A stretch of 64,000 nucleotides of DNA. Origin: Amedibacterium intestinale. GTDB lineage: Bacteria; Bacillota_I; Bacilli_A; Erysipelotrichales; Erysipelotrichaceae. The position numbers were made by a program, and so were the translations under genes. Below are positions 20,747 through 29,921 of the stretch, piece by piece. The stretch is from the NCBI RefSeq assembly GCF_010537335.1, contig NZ_AP019711.1:2046001-2110000 (forward strand). Direction: 5' to 3'. Below the pieces are notes generated by a model. It was not told the origin of the DNA and ran no database searches. It worked only from the letters and a program-made list of their open reading frames with translations. The stretch's first letter is position 1. Every line of letters starts with the position of its first letter.

Positions 20747-22198
20747 ATGAGTTTTCCAAAAAATTTTTTATGGGGTGGTGCTACATCAGCATCTCAATAT
20801 GAAGGAGGTTATGCTATTGGAGGTAGAGGGAAATCACATTTAGATTATATTAGAAGAGTAGAGAAAGATGATACAGATAAAACATTTCCAATTAATGTTA
20901 CTGAAGAAATGTACAATGACCATAAATTGCATGAAAATGAATATAACTTTGCTTTTCGTAGAGGGAGCGATTTTTACAATCGATATAAGGAAGATATTGC
21001 ATTATTAGCAGAAATGGGGTTTAAAACCTTTAGAATGAGTATTTCATGGAGTAGACTGTTTCCAACTGGTAAAGAAAAAGAGCCTCTAAAAGATGGGGTA
21101 GAGTTCTATCATAATGTATTTAGAGAGTGTCATAAATATGGTATAGAACCATTGGTTACGATGATACATTATGAAATACCTGTTTCTCTTTTAGAAGAAT
21201 ACAATGGCTGGGAAAGTCCTAAACTTATTGAATTTTTTACACATTATACAAAATTTTTGATTGATGAATATGCTCATGAGGTTAAATACTGGATTACATT
21301 TAACGAGATTAACATGATTATGAATTCTTCGTATTTAGGTGGAGGTCTATTTGTCGAAAAGTCTAAGCGCTCAAATGAAGAGTGTATACATCAAGCACTT
21401 CATCACCAATTAATTGCTAGTGCATTAACTGTCAAATATTTTCATGAACATGCAAAAGAAAGTTATGTTGGAAATATGATTGCTCGATTGCAAAATTACC
21501 CATATACATGTAAACCAGAAGATGTATTAGCCACTCAACAACAAAATCAATTTAATTATTTTCCTACAGATGTACAGGCTAAGGGATTTTATCCAAAATC
21601 AATTTTAAATTATTATAAGAAAAATAATATTAACATAGACTATTATCCAGACTATGAAAAAATATTATTAGAAGGTAAAGTAGATTTTATTTCCATTAGT
21701 TATTATCATACAGCAGTTATAAGTAATGATAAAGATAAAAAAGAACCTATAGGAGCCTTTATTAGAAATCTTTCAAATCCATATTTGAAGAAAACAGATT
21801 GGGATTGGTGTATAGATCCAATTGGTCTTAGAATTACTTTAAATGATATGAATGATCGCTATGGTTTGCCTATATTTATTGTCGAAAATGGATTAGGTGC
21901 ACATGATAAACTTGAAACTGATGGAAGTGTACATGATGCATATCGCATTGAATATTTATCGAAACACATTCAAGCAATTAAGGATGCATTAAATGATGGA
22001 TGCAATGTAATTGGTTATACTCCGTGGGGATGTATTGATTTAGTTAGTTGTGGAAATTGCCAAATGACAAAAAGGTATGGATTCGTATATGTAGACGCTG
22101 ATGATGAAGGTAATGGAACATATAATAGATATCGCAAAGATTCATTCTATTGGTATAAAAAAGTAATTAATTCTAATGGAGAAGATTTGTCTATTTAG
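20747..22198 (+). CDS. 6-phospho-beta-glucosidase (GH1)
   Basis: 483 residues. FLWGGATSASQYEGG N-terminal signature, acid/base E187 (TFNEI) and nucleophile E380 (VENGLG). Last gene of the RAT-controlled operon, so it hydrolyses the phospho-beta-glucoside brought in by the IIBC permease upstream. Paralogue of 3187-4653, with the same C-terminal blocks ([24 protein letters not shown]). RBS TAGGAGGT. Terminated directly after. Confidence 0.94.
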   Translation: MSFPKNFLWGGATSASQYEGGYAIGGRGKSHLDYIRRVEKDDTDKTFPINVTEEMYNDHKLHENEYNFAFRRGSDFYNRYKEDIALLAEMGFKTFRMSISWSRLFPTGKEKEPLKDGVEFYHNVFRECHKYGIEPLVTMIHYEIPVSLLEEYNGWESPKLIEFFTHYTKFLIDEYAHEVKYWITFNEINMIMNSSYLGGGLFVEKSKRSNEECIHQALHHQLIASALTVKYFHEHAKESYVGNMIARLQNYPYTCKPEDVLATQQQNQFNYFPTDVQAKGFYPKSILNYYKKNNINIDYYPDYEKILLEGKVDFISISYYHTAVISNDKDKKEPIGAFIRNLSNPYLKKTDWDWCIDPIGLRITLNDMNDRYGLPIFIVENGLGAHDKLETDGSVHDAYRIEYLSKHIQAIKDALNDGCNVIGYTPWGCIDLVSCGNCQMTKRYGFVYVDADDEGNGTYNRYRKDSFYWYKKVINSNGEDLSI

Positions 22199-22214
22199 AG
22201 TTTCAGAATAATAT

Positions 22215-22256
22215 ATTCAAAAAAAGCAGACAAGGTTCTGCTCTTTTTGAATTTTT
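22215..22256 (+). terminator. Terminator of the bgl-type PTS operon
   Basis: TTCAAAAAAAGCAGA pairs with TCTGCTCTTTTTGAA with one internal mismatch, loop CAAGGT, followed by T5. Confidence 0.85.
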
Positions 22257-22347
22257 GATTATAAATTATAAGAAAATATGTATCTTGATAAATTAAATTC
22301 AAAGAAAGTGGTGTTTAATTAATAATTTTAAAACATATGAATGAAGA

Positions 22348-22375
22348 TTGTTTTAGCAATAGAAGTTATTATAAT
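22348..22375 (+). promoter_or_regulatory. Promoter of the Nudix gene
   Basis: TTGTTT (22348-22353), a 16-bp spacer and TATAAT (22370-22375), 30 bp before the start codon. Confidence 0.5.
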
Positions 22376-22405
22376 ATTTGGTAGAAAAACTAAATAGGAG
22401 GATTT

Positions 22406-22906
22406 ATGAAATATTGTGAACAGTGTGGAAAAGAACTTGTTTTAAAAAGTATAGAAAAAGAAGGGAAGATACCTTATTGCAGTTCTTGTGATAAACTATA
22501 TTTTCCGATGTTTAATACAGCAGTATCGATGATTGCGTTAAATCCTAAAAAAGATAGGATACTGTTAATTAAACAGTATGGAAAAAATCGTAATATACTA
22601 GTAGCTGGTTATGTGAATAAGGGCGAAAATGCAGAAGAAACGATACAAAGAGAGATGAAAGAGGAAATAGGAAGAGATATTATTTCTTATCAATATTTAA
22701 AAAGCTCTTATTATGAAAAAACAAATACGCTTATGTTAAACTTTGCTGTTGTTTTGGATAGTGAAACTTTAGATATAGATAAAGAGGAAGTAGATGAAGC
22801 AAAGTGGTTTTCCTTTGAAGAAGCTAAAAATGAGATTGCGAAAAATTCTTTGGCAGAGCAGTTTTTGTTGTACTTTCTTGATATGTATAAAAACGTGAAG
22901 GTATAA
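22406..22906 (+). CDS. Nudix hydrolase with N-terminal zinc ribbon
   Basis: 166 residues. CEQCGKE and CSSCDK (residues ~4-29) form a four-cysteine zinc ribbon. The Nudix box runs GYVNKGENAEETIQREMKEE then IG, matching Gx5Ex7REUxEExG. This pairing is seen in NudC-type NAD(+) (and NAD-cap) pyrophosphatases and related enzymes, but the SQPWPFP-type NudC motif is not visible, so an unassigned nucleoside-diphosphate-X hydrolase is safer. Monocistronic, RBS TAGGAGG; converges on the YigZ-type gene 10 bp away. Confidence 0.85.
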   Translation: MKYCEQCGKELVLKSIEKEGKIPYCSSCDKLYFPMFNTAVSMIALNPKKDRILLIKQYGKNRNILVAGYVNKGENAEETIQREMKEEIGRDIISYQYLKSSYYEKTNTLMLNFAVVLDSETLDIDKEEVDEAKWFSFEEAKNEIAKNSLAEQFLLYFLDMYKNVKV

Positions 22907-22928
22907 AAAAAGAGGATTACTCCTCTAT
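22905..22928 (-). terminator. Terminator shared by Nudix and YigZ-type genes
   Basis: AGAGGA-TTAC-TCCTCT hairpin; on the minus strand it is followed by T7. The stem overlaps the last codons of the minus-strand gene. Confidence 0.65.
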
Positions 22929-23540
22929 CGTATGAACTTCCACATCAAGTAAGATTTCTTTTTGAAACTGTGCCTGATATTTTCCATTTGTGATTTCTAA
23001 AATATCGTCGTTTACATCTGTTTTTGATAAAAAGGTATAACAAACTTCTTCGTCATACTGCTTATCACTTATCTCAATTTGATGACTTCTAAAGTAATAA
23101 TCAAGTTTACCTACCAAATCATAAGAGAAAGATAGTGTATATTCCTGCATGATTTCCTTTTGTGTTAATACAGCATGATCAAGTGCATTGGCAACACTTT
23201 TTGAATAAGCACGAATCAATCCACCTGCACCTAATTTAATACCTCCAAAATAGCGAACAGTTACCGCAAGGGTATCTTGCATATTTCGATTTGTTAAACA
23301 CTCCAGCATAGGTACACCAGCTGTTCCACCTGGTTCACCATCATCATTGCTTCTTTGGATTTCATTATGTTCTCCAATGATAAAAGCATAGCAGTGGTGT
23401 CTGGCATTTGGGTGTTCTTTTTTTATTTTTAAGATATATTCTTTCGCATCTTCTTCACTAAATGTTTTATGCAAATAACAAAGAAAACGACTTTTTTTAA
23501 TTTCTAATTCTTCCATATGGTCTTCTTTTAATCGATACAT
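22917..23540 (-). CDS. YigZ/YvyE-family (IMPACT) protein
   Basis: 207 residues from the ATG at 23540, which has GGTGGTGAG upstream; the longer frame to 23630 lacks a ribosome site. It has an IMPACT N-domain with the family motifs IKKSRFLCYL, HPNARHHCYAF, SNDDGEPGGTAGVPML and VTVRYFGGIKLGAGGL, and a C-terminal DUF1949-type ferredoxin-like domain. Bacterial members are conserved, with proposed translation/RNA-binding roles; exact function is unknown. Monocistronic. Confidence 0.88.
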   Translation of the reverse strand: MYRLKEDHMEELEIKKSRFLCYLHKTFSEEDAKEYILKIKKEHPNARHHCYAFIIGEHNEIQRSNDDGEPGGTAGVPMLECLTNRNMQDTLAVTVRYFGGIKLGAGGLIRAYSKSVANALDHAVLTQKEIMQEYTLSFSYDLVGKLDYYFRSHQIEISDKQYDEEVCYTFLSKTDVNDDILEITNGKYQAQFQKEILLDVEVHTIEE

Positions 23541-23704
23541 ATTTCTCACCACCTGTATTTTATCATAGAAAACTGGTTTTAGAAAAGAACTGTACGCATG
23601 GTATGATATGCATTGCTTATTTCTCAGCAAAAGTGCTAGAAAATAGAAAAATCAAAAGGGAAATTTAGATGCTGTATTGGAAACTTATAATATAGCTTGT
23701 AATT

Positions 23705-24286
23705 TTATATAGGATTTTCCTTGTTATTTTCAACTTTTTTTATTTCTTTCCATTCATCTTCTAAAATAGACATGATAATGCTGTTTGCATAAGTTTCTCC
23801 ATCTAAAACAGCATCTCGAAGAATACCTTCCTGTTTAAATCCAGCTTTCAAGTAACAGTGTTTTGCTCTTGGGTTAAAATCAAAAACATCAAGTTCTAAG
23901 CGATGAAGTTTTAGATATTCAAAGGCGAAATCTCGAATACATCTTACTGCCCAGCTGCCAATGCCTTTTCCTCGTGCATTGGCTGAAAAGATGGCAATAC
24001 GAAAATTAGCACAGCGAAGTCTATGATCTATTTCATTTATTACAACTTCTCCTATGATATCCTGATTAGGGGAAAGAATGAGAAATAGATAGAAGTCTTC
24101 GTTTTTAATTGCGTTTTGAAAGAAAGCTTTGACTTCTGCTTTTGTATATTTCTCTTTAGAGCCAGTTAAGCGAATGACTTCTTTATCAGAAGGACAAAAA
24201 CTATTGTTGAAGTATGGTTCAAAATCACTAGGCTGTGCAAAACGAATAGTAAAATTATTTTTTTGCCAGATAAGATTTGGTTTCAT
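23705..24286 (-). CDS. GNAT acetyltransferase (RimJ/RimL-like)
   Basis: 193 residues. GNAT fold with the acetyl-CoA loop ANARGKGIGSWAV and the late block NPRAKHCYLKAGF-KQEG that marks RimJ/RimL-type N-acetyltransferases acting on protein N-termini or small amines. Start supported by AGAGGTAAT upstream. The lysine-rich C-terminal tail after DEWKEI is variable. Substrate unknown. Confidence 0.85.
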   Translation of the reverse strand: MKPNLIWQKNNFTIRFAQPSDFEPYFNNSFCPSDKEVIRLTGSKEKYTKAEVKAFFQNAIKNEDFYLFLILSPNQDIIGEVVINEIDHRLRCANFRIAIFSANARGKGIGSWAVRCIRDFAFEYLKLHRLELDVFDFNPRAKHCYLKAGFKQEGILRDAVLDGETYANSIIMSILEDEWKEIKKVENNKENPI

Positions 24287-24338
24287 ATACGATTACCTCT
24301 TTACATTTTTTAATTGTTTTACGATGAAGATGTTTAAA

Positions 24339-25070
24339 TTACAACTTTTTAAAAGATAGTAAAAGCATCATAGGACGACGCATTTCATCTTTCATACCTT
24401 CCAAATGCATCATAGATTGTGGAGGTTTTGGTTCTATGATATGTTGAAGCATAAATCCTTTTTGTAGTAGAGTATTAAGATACGTTGTCAGTGTTCTATG
24501 ATATTTGATTACTTTCTCTCCTAAAAAAACAGCTTCTCGCTTTCCTTCATAATAATAGTTATCTACTGGAAAATGAAGGATATTTCCGTTTTCATCATAA
24601 TACCAGTCCTGTGTGCCATAGGAAGTAAAGACAGGATGTTCAACAGAGAATACAAATTCTCCACCTTGTTTTAGCCATTTGGAAATATTGTTTGCCAGGG
24701 ATTCAAAATCTTTTACGTAATGGAAAGCTAAAGAACTTATGATAACATCAAAGGATGCTTCTTCAAAATCTAAATCCTCCATTGCGATACATTGATACTC
24801 TATTTTTTCATCCTTGTTTTTCTGTTTTGCGATGTTTAGCATTTTATGGGATATATCTATTCCTAAAACAGAAGCAGCACCATGATTTGCAGCATATTTA
24901 CAATGCCAGCCATAGCCGCATCCTAAATCAAGAACCTTTTTATCATGGAAATCTGGAAGAATTTTTTGCAGTTCATGCCACTCTCCAGCACCTTCTAATC
25001 CTTTTTTAGAACGTTCCATTTCACTGTATTTTTTAAAAAATTGTTCATCATCATATTTGTTTTCTTTCAT
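24339..25070 (-). CDS. Class I SAM-dependent methyltransferase
   Basis: 243 residues from the ATG at 25070 (AAGGAG upstream; an in-frame ATG at 25091 is weaker). Motif I VLDLGCGYGWHC binds SAM, followed by VLGIDIS (acidic residue for the ribose) and DVIISSLAFHYV (motif IV region). Methyltransf_11-type small-molecule methyltransferase with a C-terminal lid rich in aromatics. Substrate unknown. Lies between the GNAT gene and the MATE gene but with gaps, so operon membership is unclear. Confidence 0.87.
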   Translation of the reverse strand: MKENKYDDEQFFKKYSEMERSKKGLEGAGEWHELQKILPDFHDKKVLDLGCGYGWHCKYAANHGAASVLGIDISHKMLNIAKQKNKDEKIEYQCIAMEDLDFEEASFDVIISSLAFHYVKDFESLANNISKWLKQGGEFVFSVEHPVFTSYGTQDWYYDENGNILHFPVDNYYYEGKREAVFLGEKVIKYHRTLTTYLNTLLQKGFMLQHIIEPKPPQSMMHLEGMKDEMRRPMMLLLSFKKL

Positions 25071-25142
25071 ATGTTTTTTCTCCTTATACATATATGATTT
25101 TTACTGTTATTCTTATTTGCTATACGAGAATTTAGAAAGAAT

Positions 25143-26471
25143 TTAAGCCTGAAAGTATTCTTTATTTTTATATATGGTAGTAATAGAAACGATGATAGCT
25201 AATAGCTCTGCGATAGGAACAGCAAGCCAGATGCCATCAACGCCCATAAGCTCTGGAAGGATAAGCAAGGCAGCAATCAAAAACACAAATGTTCTTAAAA
25301 AAGATAGCATTGCGGATACTTTACCATTGGAAAATGCAGTAAACATACTTGAAGAAAAGATATTCATACCTGTAAATAAGTAACTGATAGAAAATAAGAA
25401 GAAGCCGTGGTAAGTAATCGCAAATACTTCACTGTCGGGACTTGTAAATACAGAAATGATAGGAGTAGCAAACAGGATGGCAATAAGAAACATTGCAAGA
25501 GATAAAACAGAAATGATACCTACGCTCATTTTGAATAATTTTTTTATTTGTACTTTGTTGTTGTTTCCATAATTGTAACTAAATACAGGAGCAATACCAG
25601 AACTGAATCCCATGAAAATAGAAGTAAGCAAGAACTGTGCATATAAGACAATCGTAATTGCCGCTACACCATTTTCTCCCATATACTTTAACATGATTTT
25701 ATTAAACAATAAAGTAACAATCGCAATGGCAAGGTTTGTAACCATTTCAGAAGAACCATTTGTACATGTTTTTAATAATACATTTTTATCAAAGACAGGC
25801 TTTATCAAATAAAGTGTTCCTTTACGATTCAATGCAAAATAAAGAAGTGAGATGATTGCAGGAAGAGCATAACCTATAGAAGTTCCTATGGCGGCTCCAG
25901 CTACTCCCATTTGAAGAACTACGATAAACAAATAGTCAAAAACGATATTGGATACACCACCTAATATGGTTAAAGCTAAACCTAGATGCGGCTTGCTGGC
26001 AGTAACGAAAAAGGTTTGAAACAACATTTGTACAACGGTCAATGGACATGCTAGAAGCAAGATAAATAGATAATCATAACAATATGAATATAACTTAGGA
26101 GTTCCACCTAAAATCTTAATGATTGGCTCTATCCATAACAGTCCAATAATCATAACAATAAAACCAAGAATGATGCCGACCATAATGATCATTGAGAAGT
26201 TTTGTTTTGCTTTTCTAGGTTCTCCCTCTCCCATGTTTTTCGCAATAATGGCACTTCCTCCAGTTGCCAGCATGATGGCAATTGCGATAATAATACTTGG
26301 AATGGGAAATACGATATTTAATGCAGATAAAGCATTTTCACCAACAAAATTGGATACAAAAACAGCATCTGTCATTTGGTATAAAGACATAAATACAAGC
26401 ATAATACAGGTAGGTGCTGTAAATTTTAATAATGATGTGATGGTAAAGTTTTGTGCTAATTTATTTTCCAT
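25143..26471 (-). CDS. MATE-family multidrug efflux protein
   Basis: 442 residues with twelve hydrophobic segments. N-half opening FTITSLLKFTAPTCIMLVFM, with the typical QMTDAVFVSNFVG segment, and a repeated second half. Exports cationic drugs or metabolites using Na+ or H+. Start codon overlaps the end of the MarR gene by 11 nt, so the two are translationally coupled and the pump is controlled by that repressor. Second MATE in the window (see 58141). Confidence 0.92.
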   Translation of the reverse strand: MENKLAQNFTITSLLKFTAPTCIMLVFMSLYQMTDAVFVSNFVGENALSALNIVFPIPSIIIAIAIMLATGGSAIIAKNMGEGEPRKAKQNFSMIIMVGIILGFIVMIIGLLWIEPIIKILGGTPKLYSYCYDYLFILLLACPLTVVQMLFQTFFVTASKPHLGLALTILGGVSNIVFDYLFIVVLQMGVAGAAIGTSIGYALPAIISLLYFALNRKGTLYLIKPVFDKNVLLKTCTNGSSEMVTNLAIAIVTLLFNKIMLKYMGENGVAAITIVLYAQFLLTSIFMGFSSGIAPVFSYNYGNNNKVQIKKLFKMSVGIISVLSLAMFLIAILFATPIISVFTSPDSEVFAITYHGFFLFSISYLFTGMNIFSSSMFTAFSNGKVSAMLSFLRTFVFLIAALLILPELMGVDGIWLAVPIAELLAIIVSITTIYKNKEYFQA

Positions 26472-26901
26472 TAAAAATCTCCTTTATATAACTTTCTTCA
26501 ATTTCCTTTAGTATTTTAGAAAAAATTTCCTGTTCTTCTATAGAAAACTGTTCATTTACTTTTTGCATAGCTTTATATAAAGCTTTGTCATACTGTGTAT
26601 AGATGTCTTTGATTTCTTCTTCTAGATGTAAATAGTAGACACGCTTATCCTGTTTGCTTTGTTGCTTGATTAAAAGTCCCTGCTTAACCAGTTCATTCAC
26701 TTTTAAGGTAACGGCAGACTTGGAAATATGAAGTGTTTGTGCAAGTTGTGTGATCGTACATTTTGGTGTCTGGGCAATAAGATCTAAATACAGCAGGCTA
26801 TTGTATGTGATATTCAGATTCTTGAATTTTTCATTCATTAGTTGAAGCTCGTTTACACTCATTGTGTAGAAAAAATGATTAAGAGTATCTTTTAAAAGCA
26901 T
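26461..26901 (-). CDS. MarR-family regulator of the MATE pump
   Basis: 146 residues with a winged HTH: CTITQLAQTLHISKSAVTLK as HTH and QSKQDKRVYYLHL as the wing. Dimerisation helices at both ends. First gene of a two-gene operon with the MATE pump and just downstream of a promoter/inverted repeat (26916-26977), which implies autorepression relieved by the pump's substrate. RBS AGGAGGA. Confidence 0.9.
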   Translation of the reverse strand: MLLKDTLNHFFYTMSVNELQLMNEKFKNLNITYNSLLYLDLIAQTPKCTITQLAQTLHISKSAVTLKVNELVKQGLLIKQQSKQDKRVYYLHLEEEIKDIYTQYDKALYKAMQKVNEQFSIEEQEIFSKILKEIEESYIKEIFNGK

Positions 26902-26915
26902 AGTATCCTCCTTTA

Positions 26916-26977
26916 TAGTTAAGCAAATTTAATTATAATTACTTAACTATTTTAGGGGCTTTCCTTTTTTTTGTCAA
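26916..26977 (-). promoter_or_regulatory. MarR-MATE promoter with inverted-repeat operator
   Basis: On the minus strand TTGACA (26977-26972), a 17-bp spacer and TAAAAT (26954-26949) form a strong promoter. The -10 runs into perfect 8-bp arms TAGTTAAG (26916-26923) and CTTAACTA (26942-26949), 18 bp apart, on the start-site side. Placement fits a MarR operator blocking initiation. Confidence 0.75.
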
Positions 26978-27147
26978 TTTTCTTCATAATGCAGCATCAT
27001 GATTTTTCTAAAAAACAGGAAGAATAATACAATGTAAGATGAGGATAGGAATGTATAGATGTAAAATTTTTCAAAAACTATTAGAAATGTCTAGATAAGC
27101 TTTTTTTTAAGTGTGAATTTTGTTAAAATAGGTACGGAGGTAATAAT

Positions 27148-28503
27148 ATGAGATCTGCGATAGTTTTAGCTGCCGGTAAGGGCACAAGAATGAAATCGGA
27201 TAAATGCAAGGTCATGCATGAAGTTTTGCATAAACCAATGATTGGCCATATTGTAGAAAGCTTAAGAAAAGCAAATGTTGATCGTATTGTGGTTGTGGTA
27301 GGTCATGGAGCAGAAAGTGTCAAAGAATATTTGAAAGATAGCGTAGAATATGCTTTGCAGGAACCTCAGCTTGGAACAGGACATGCGGCAATGCAGGCAG
27401 AAATGCTGAAGGAAGAAAAGGGCGATACCATCATTTTATGTGGGGATGGTCCATGCATTCAAAGTGAAACGATTTTAAAGGTATTTGAAGCAAATAAAGA
27501 TCATGCCTGCAGTGTTGTTACAGCAGTGCTGGAAGATGGTGCACGTTATGGAAGAATCGTTCGTAATGAAAAAAATCTAGTTGAAAAAATTGTTGAAGCA
27601 AAAGATTGCAGCAGTGAAGAACTGGAAATTAAAGAAATCAATACTGGAATTTTCTGTTTCAAAAATGAGTTGTTGTTTGAAGGGTTAAAGGAAATCAAAA
27701 ACAACAATGCACAAAATGAATATTACTTAACAGATTTAGTAGAAATCTTTAATAAAAAAGGATTATCTGTAAATGCTATGGTTGTTGATGATGTAGATGA
27801 AACTATGGGTGTCAATGATCGTGTGGATCTTGCGAAAGCACAGAAGTGGCTGAAACAGCATGTGAATAAAAAACACATGATGAATGGTGTTACGTTAATT
27901 GATCCAGATAATACGTATATCGATACAGAAGTAAGCATTGGGGTAGATAGTGTGATTTATCCAAATGTGCATTTGGAAGGAAACACAGTGATTGGAAACA
28001 ATGTAACTATTTTCCCTAATTCTTATCTGCGTAATGCAGTTATTGAAGATGGTGCTGTGATTGACAGCAGTAAAGTAGTAGAAAGCAAAGTTGGGGCAAA
28101 TTCTACTGTTGGACCAATGTCTCATTTAAGAAATAACACAGTAGTAGCTTCTAATTGTCGTATTGGTAACTTTGTGGAATTCAAGAATACAAACTTTGGA
28201 GAAGGAAGCAAATGTGCACATTTAACTTATGTTGGAGACAGCGATGTTGGAAAAGGTGTGAATTTTGGCTGTGGAGTTGTTACGGTCAATTATGATGGAA
28301 AAAACAAATTCCGTACGACAATTAAAGATGGGGCTTTCATTGGAAGCAATTGTAACTTGATTGCGCCGGTAACCATTGGAGAAAATGCTTTGCTTGCGGC
28401 TGGTTCTACCATTACATCTTCTGTTGAAGATGGAGATATGGGAATTGCAAGATCACGTCAGTCCATAAAAAAAGGTTATGGAACAGTATATAAAAACAAA
28501 TAA
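27148..28503 (+). CDS. glmU: Bifunctional N-acetylglucosamine-1-P uridyltransferase / glucosamine-1-P acetyltransferase
   Basis: 451 residues, full length. N-terminal uridyltransferase domain (1-~225) with LAAGKGTRM nucleotide loop, PQLGTGHA and LCGDGP. C-terminal left-handed beta-helix (~250-440) with isoleucine/valine hexapeptide repeats and the acetyl-CoA end HLTYVGDSDVG, NFGCGVVTVNYDG. Makes UDP-GlcNAc for peptidoglycan and teichoic acid. Followed after 30 bp by prs, the same order as in Bacillus. TGTTAAAAT before RBS GGAGG may be an extended -10. Confidence 0.97.
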   Translation: MRSAIVLAAGKGTRMKSDKCKVMHEVLHKPMIGHIVESLRKANVDRIVVVVGHGAESVKEYLKDSVEYALQEPQLGTGHAAMQAEMLKEEKGDTIILCGDGPCIQSETILKVFEANKDHACSVVTAVLEDGARYGRIVRNEKNLVEKIVEAKDCSSEELEIKEINTGIFCFKNELLFEGLKEIKNNNAQNEYYLTDLVEIFNKKGLSVNAMVVDDVDETMGVNDRVDLAKAQKWLKQHVNKKHMMNGVTLIDPDNTYIDTEVSIGVDSVIYPNVHLEGNTVIGNNVTIFPNSYLRNAVIEDGAVIDSSKVVESKVGANSTVGPMSHLRNNTVVASNCRIGNFVEFKNTNFGEGSKCAHLTYVGDSDVGKGVNFGCGVVTVNYDGKNKFRTTIKDGAFIGSNCNLIAPVTIGENALLAAGSTITSSVEDGDMGIARSRQSIKKGYGTVYKNK

Positions 28504-28533
28504 ATACAAGTATTTGGAAAAAGGAGAAGAAAA

Positions 28534-29490
28534 ATGGAAAACAAAGCGGTTGTATTTGCGTTAACATCTAGTGTAGGAGTAGCAAATGAAATTGTTGCTC
28601 AGTTGGGTATCCCTTTAGGGTTATGTGAAGTAAAACACTTTGCAGATGGGGAAATTATGGTAGAACTTGGAGAATCTGTACGTGGTAAAAATGTATATAT
28701 CGTACAGTCTACATGCAATCCTGTATCCAGCAACTTAATGGAAGTGCTGATTGCGATTGATGCATGTAAACGTGCAAGTGCTGCACATATCACAGTAGTA
28801 ATGCCATATTTTGGATATGCAAGACAGGATCGTAAAGCAAAACCAAGACAGCCAATTACTTCTAAATTAGTCGCAACATTACTGGAAACAGCAGGAGCTA
28901 ACCATGTTATGACAATGGAATTGCATGCTACACAGATTCAGGGATTCTTCAATGTACCTGCAGATGATATTTCTGCAATCTGTATCATTGGAAAATACGT
29001 ACAGTCTTTAAACTTAGAAGATATCGTTGTCGTTTCTCCTGACCATGGTGGAACAACACGTGCAAGAAAACTTGCTGAAATGCTGCATGCTCCAATCGCA
29101 ATCATTGATAAACGTCGTCCAAAACCAAATGTAGCAGAAGCTATGAACTTGATTGGGGATGTAGAAGGAAAAACTGCAGTTATCGTTGATGATATCGTAG
29201 ATACTGCTGGAACATTGACTGCAGGAATCAATATGCTTCGTGATAAAGGGGCAAAAGCTGTATATGCAAGCTGTGTCCATGGTGTATTATCTGGACCTGC
29301 AATTGATCGTTTAAAAGCTGCAAATCTTGATGGGTTCATTTGTACAAATACAATTGAACAAAATGATAAACTTCCACTATATGACAAAATGCATGTATTG
29401 TCTGTAGGACCTGTACTTGGAAATGTTATCAAGGCAATGGAAGAAAATAAACCAGTAAGTGAAGTTGTTGCAGAATACGCAGGAAACTAA
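28534..29490 (+). CDS. prs: Ribose-phosphate pyrophosphokinase
   Basis: 318 residues. Shows the PRPP synthetase order: FADGEIMVELGESVRGK, PYFGYARQDRK, the ATP/metal block ELHATQIQGFF, and the PRPP loop DDIVDTAGTLT. Produces PRPP from ribose-5-phosphate and ATP for nucleotide, His and Trp synthesis. Directly follows glmU, RBS AAAAGGAG. A short palindrome GTCTGCC-T-GGCAGAC (29504-29518) lies between it and the next gene. Confidence 0.97.
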   Translation: MENKAVVFALTSSVGVANEIVAQLGIPLGLCEVKHFADGEIMVELGESVRGKNVYIVQSTCNPVSSNLMEVLIAIDACKRASAAHITVVMPYFGYARQDRKAKPRQPITSKLVATLLETAGANHVMTMELHATQIQGFFNVPADDISAICIIGKYVQSLNLEDIVVVSPDHGGTTRARKLAEMLHAPIAIIDKRRPKPNVAEAMNLIGDVEGKTAVIVDDIVDTAGTLTAGINMLRDKGAKAVYASCVHGVLSGPAIDRLKAANLDGFICTNTIEQNDKLPLYDKMHVLSVGPVLGNVIKAMEENKPVSEVVAEYAGN

Positions 29491-29533
29491 GAAGAAATAA
29501 ATCGTCTGCCTGGCAGACAGAAAGGAAATTCAT

Positions 29534-29890
29534 ATGCTGGAACATTTTATTGCATCGTTACTTCCAGAAATCATATCCTTACTTGAGCTGATAGGAATTA
29601 TCGTTATCAGCTGTGGAGCTGTAAAGGCATTCTATTATTACATACATTCATTCTTTACAAAGAAAAGGTATCCTATTCGAATCGAATTAGCCAATGCATT
29701 GGCATTAGGACTGGAATTTAAAATGGGAGCCGAAATTTTAAAAACGGTACTTGTAAGAAGTCTGAATGAAATCTTGATTTTAGGTTCTATTATCCTTTTA
29801 AGAGCTATGCTTTCTTTAATGATTCATTATGAAATTAAAGCGGAAGCACAGCACGGTTCAAAGGATGAAGCATCGTTTAATAATTATTAG
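29534..29890 (+). CDS. DUF1622-family membrane protein
   Basis: 118 residues. Hydrophobic segment at ~9-35, then RIELANALALGLEFKMGAEI and a second segment LNEILILGSIILLRAML. The ELIG...LALGLEFKMGAEILKTV...LLRAML pattern is that of DUF1622 inner-membrane proteins of unknown function. Probably the last gene of the glmU-prs transcript (43-bp gap, RBS AAAGGA), ending at a shared terminator. Confidence 0.75.
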   Translation: MLEHFIASLLPEIISLLELIGIIVISCGAVKAFYYYIHSFFTKKRYPIRIELANALALGLEFKMGAEILKTVLVRSLNEILILGSIILLRAMLSLMIHYEIKAEAQHGSKDEASFNNY

Positions 29891-29895
29891 AATCA

Positions 29896-29921
29896 CAAAA
29901 GGTGGCATTTGCCACCTTTTT
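29896..29921. terminator. Bidirectional terminator between DUF1622 and helicase genes
   Basis: Perfect arms AAAAGGTGGCA and TGCCACCTTTT with a 2-nt loop between convergent genes. Confidence 0.9.

Noticed and set aside
29504..29518. GTCTGCC-T-GGCAGAC as a terminator after prs
   Set aside because: No T-run, and the next gene follows 16 bp later; at most a short palindrome.
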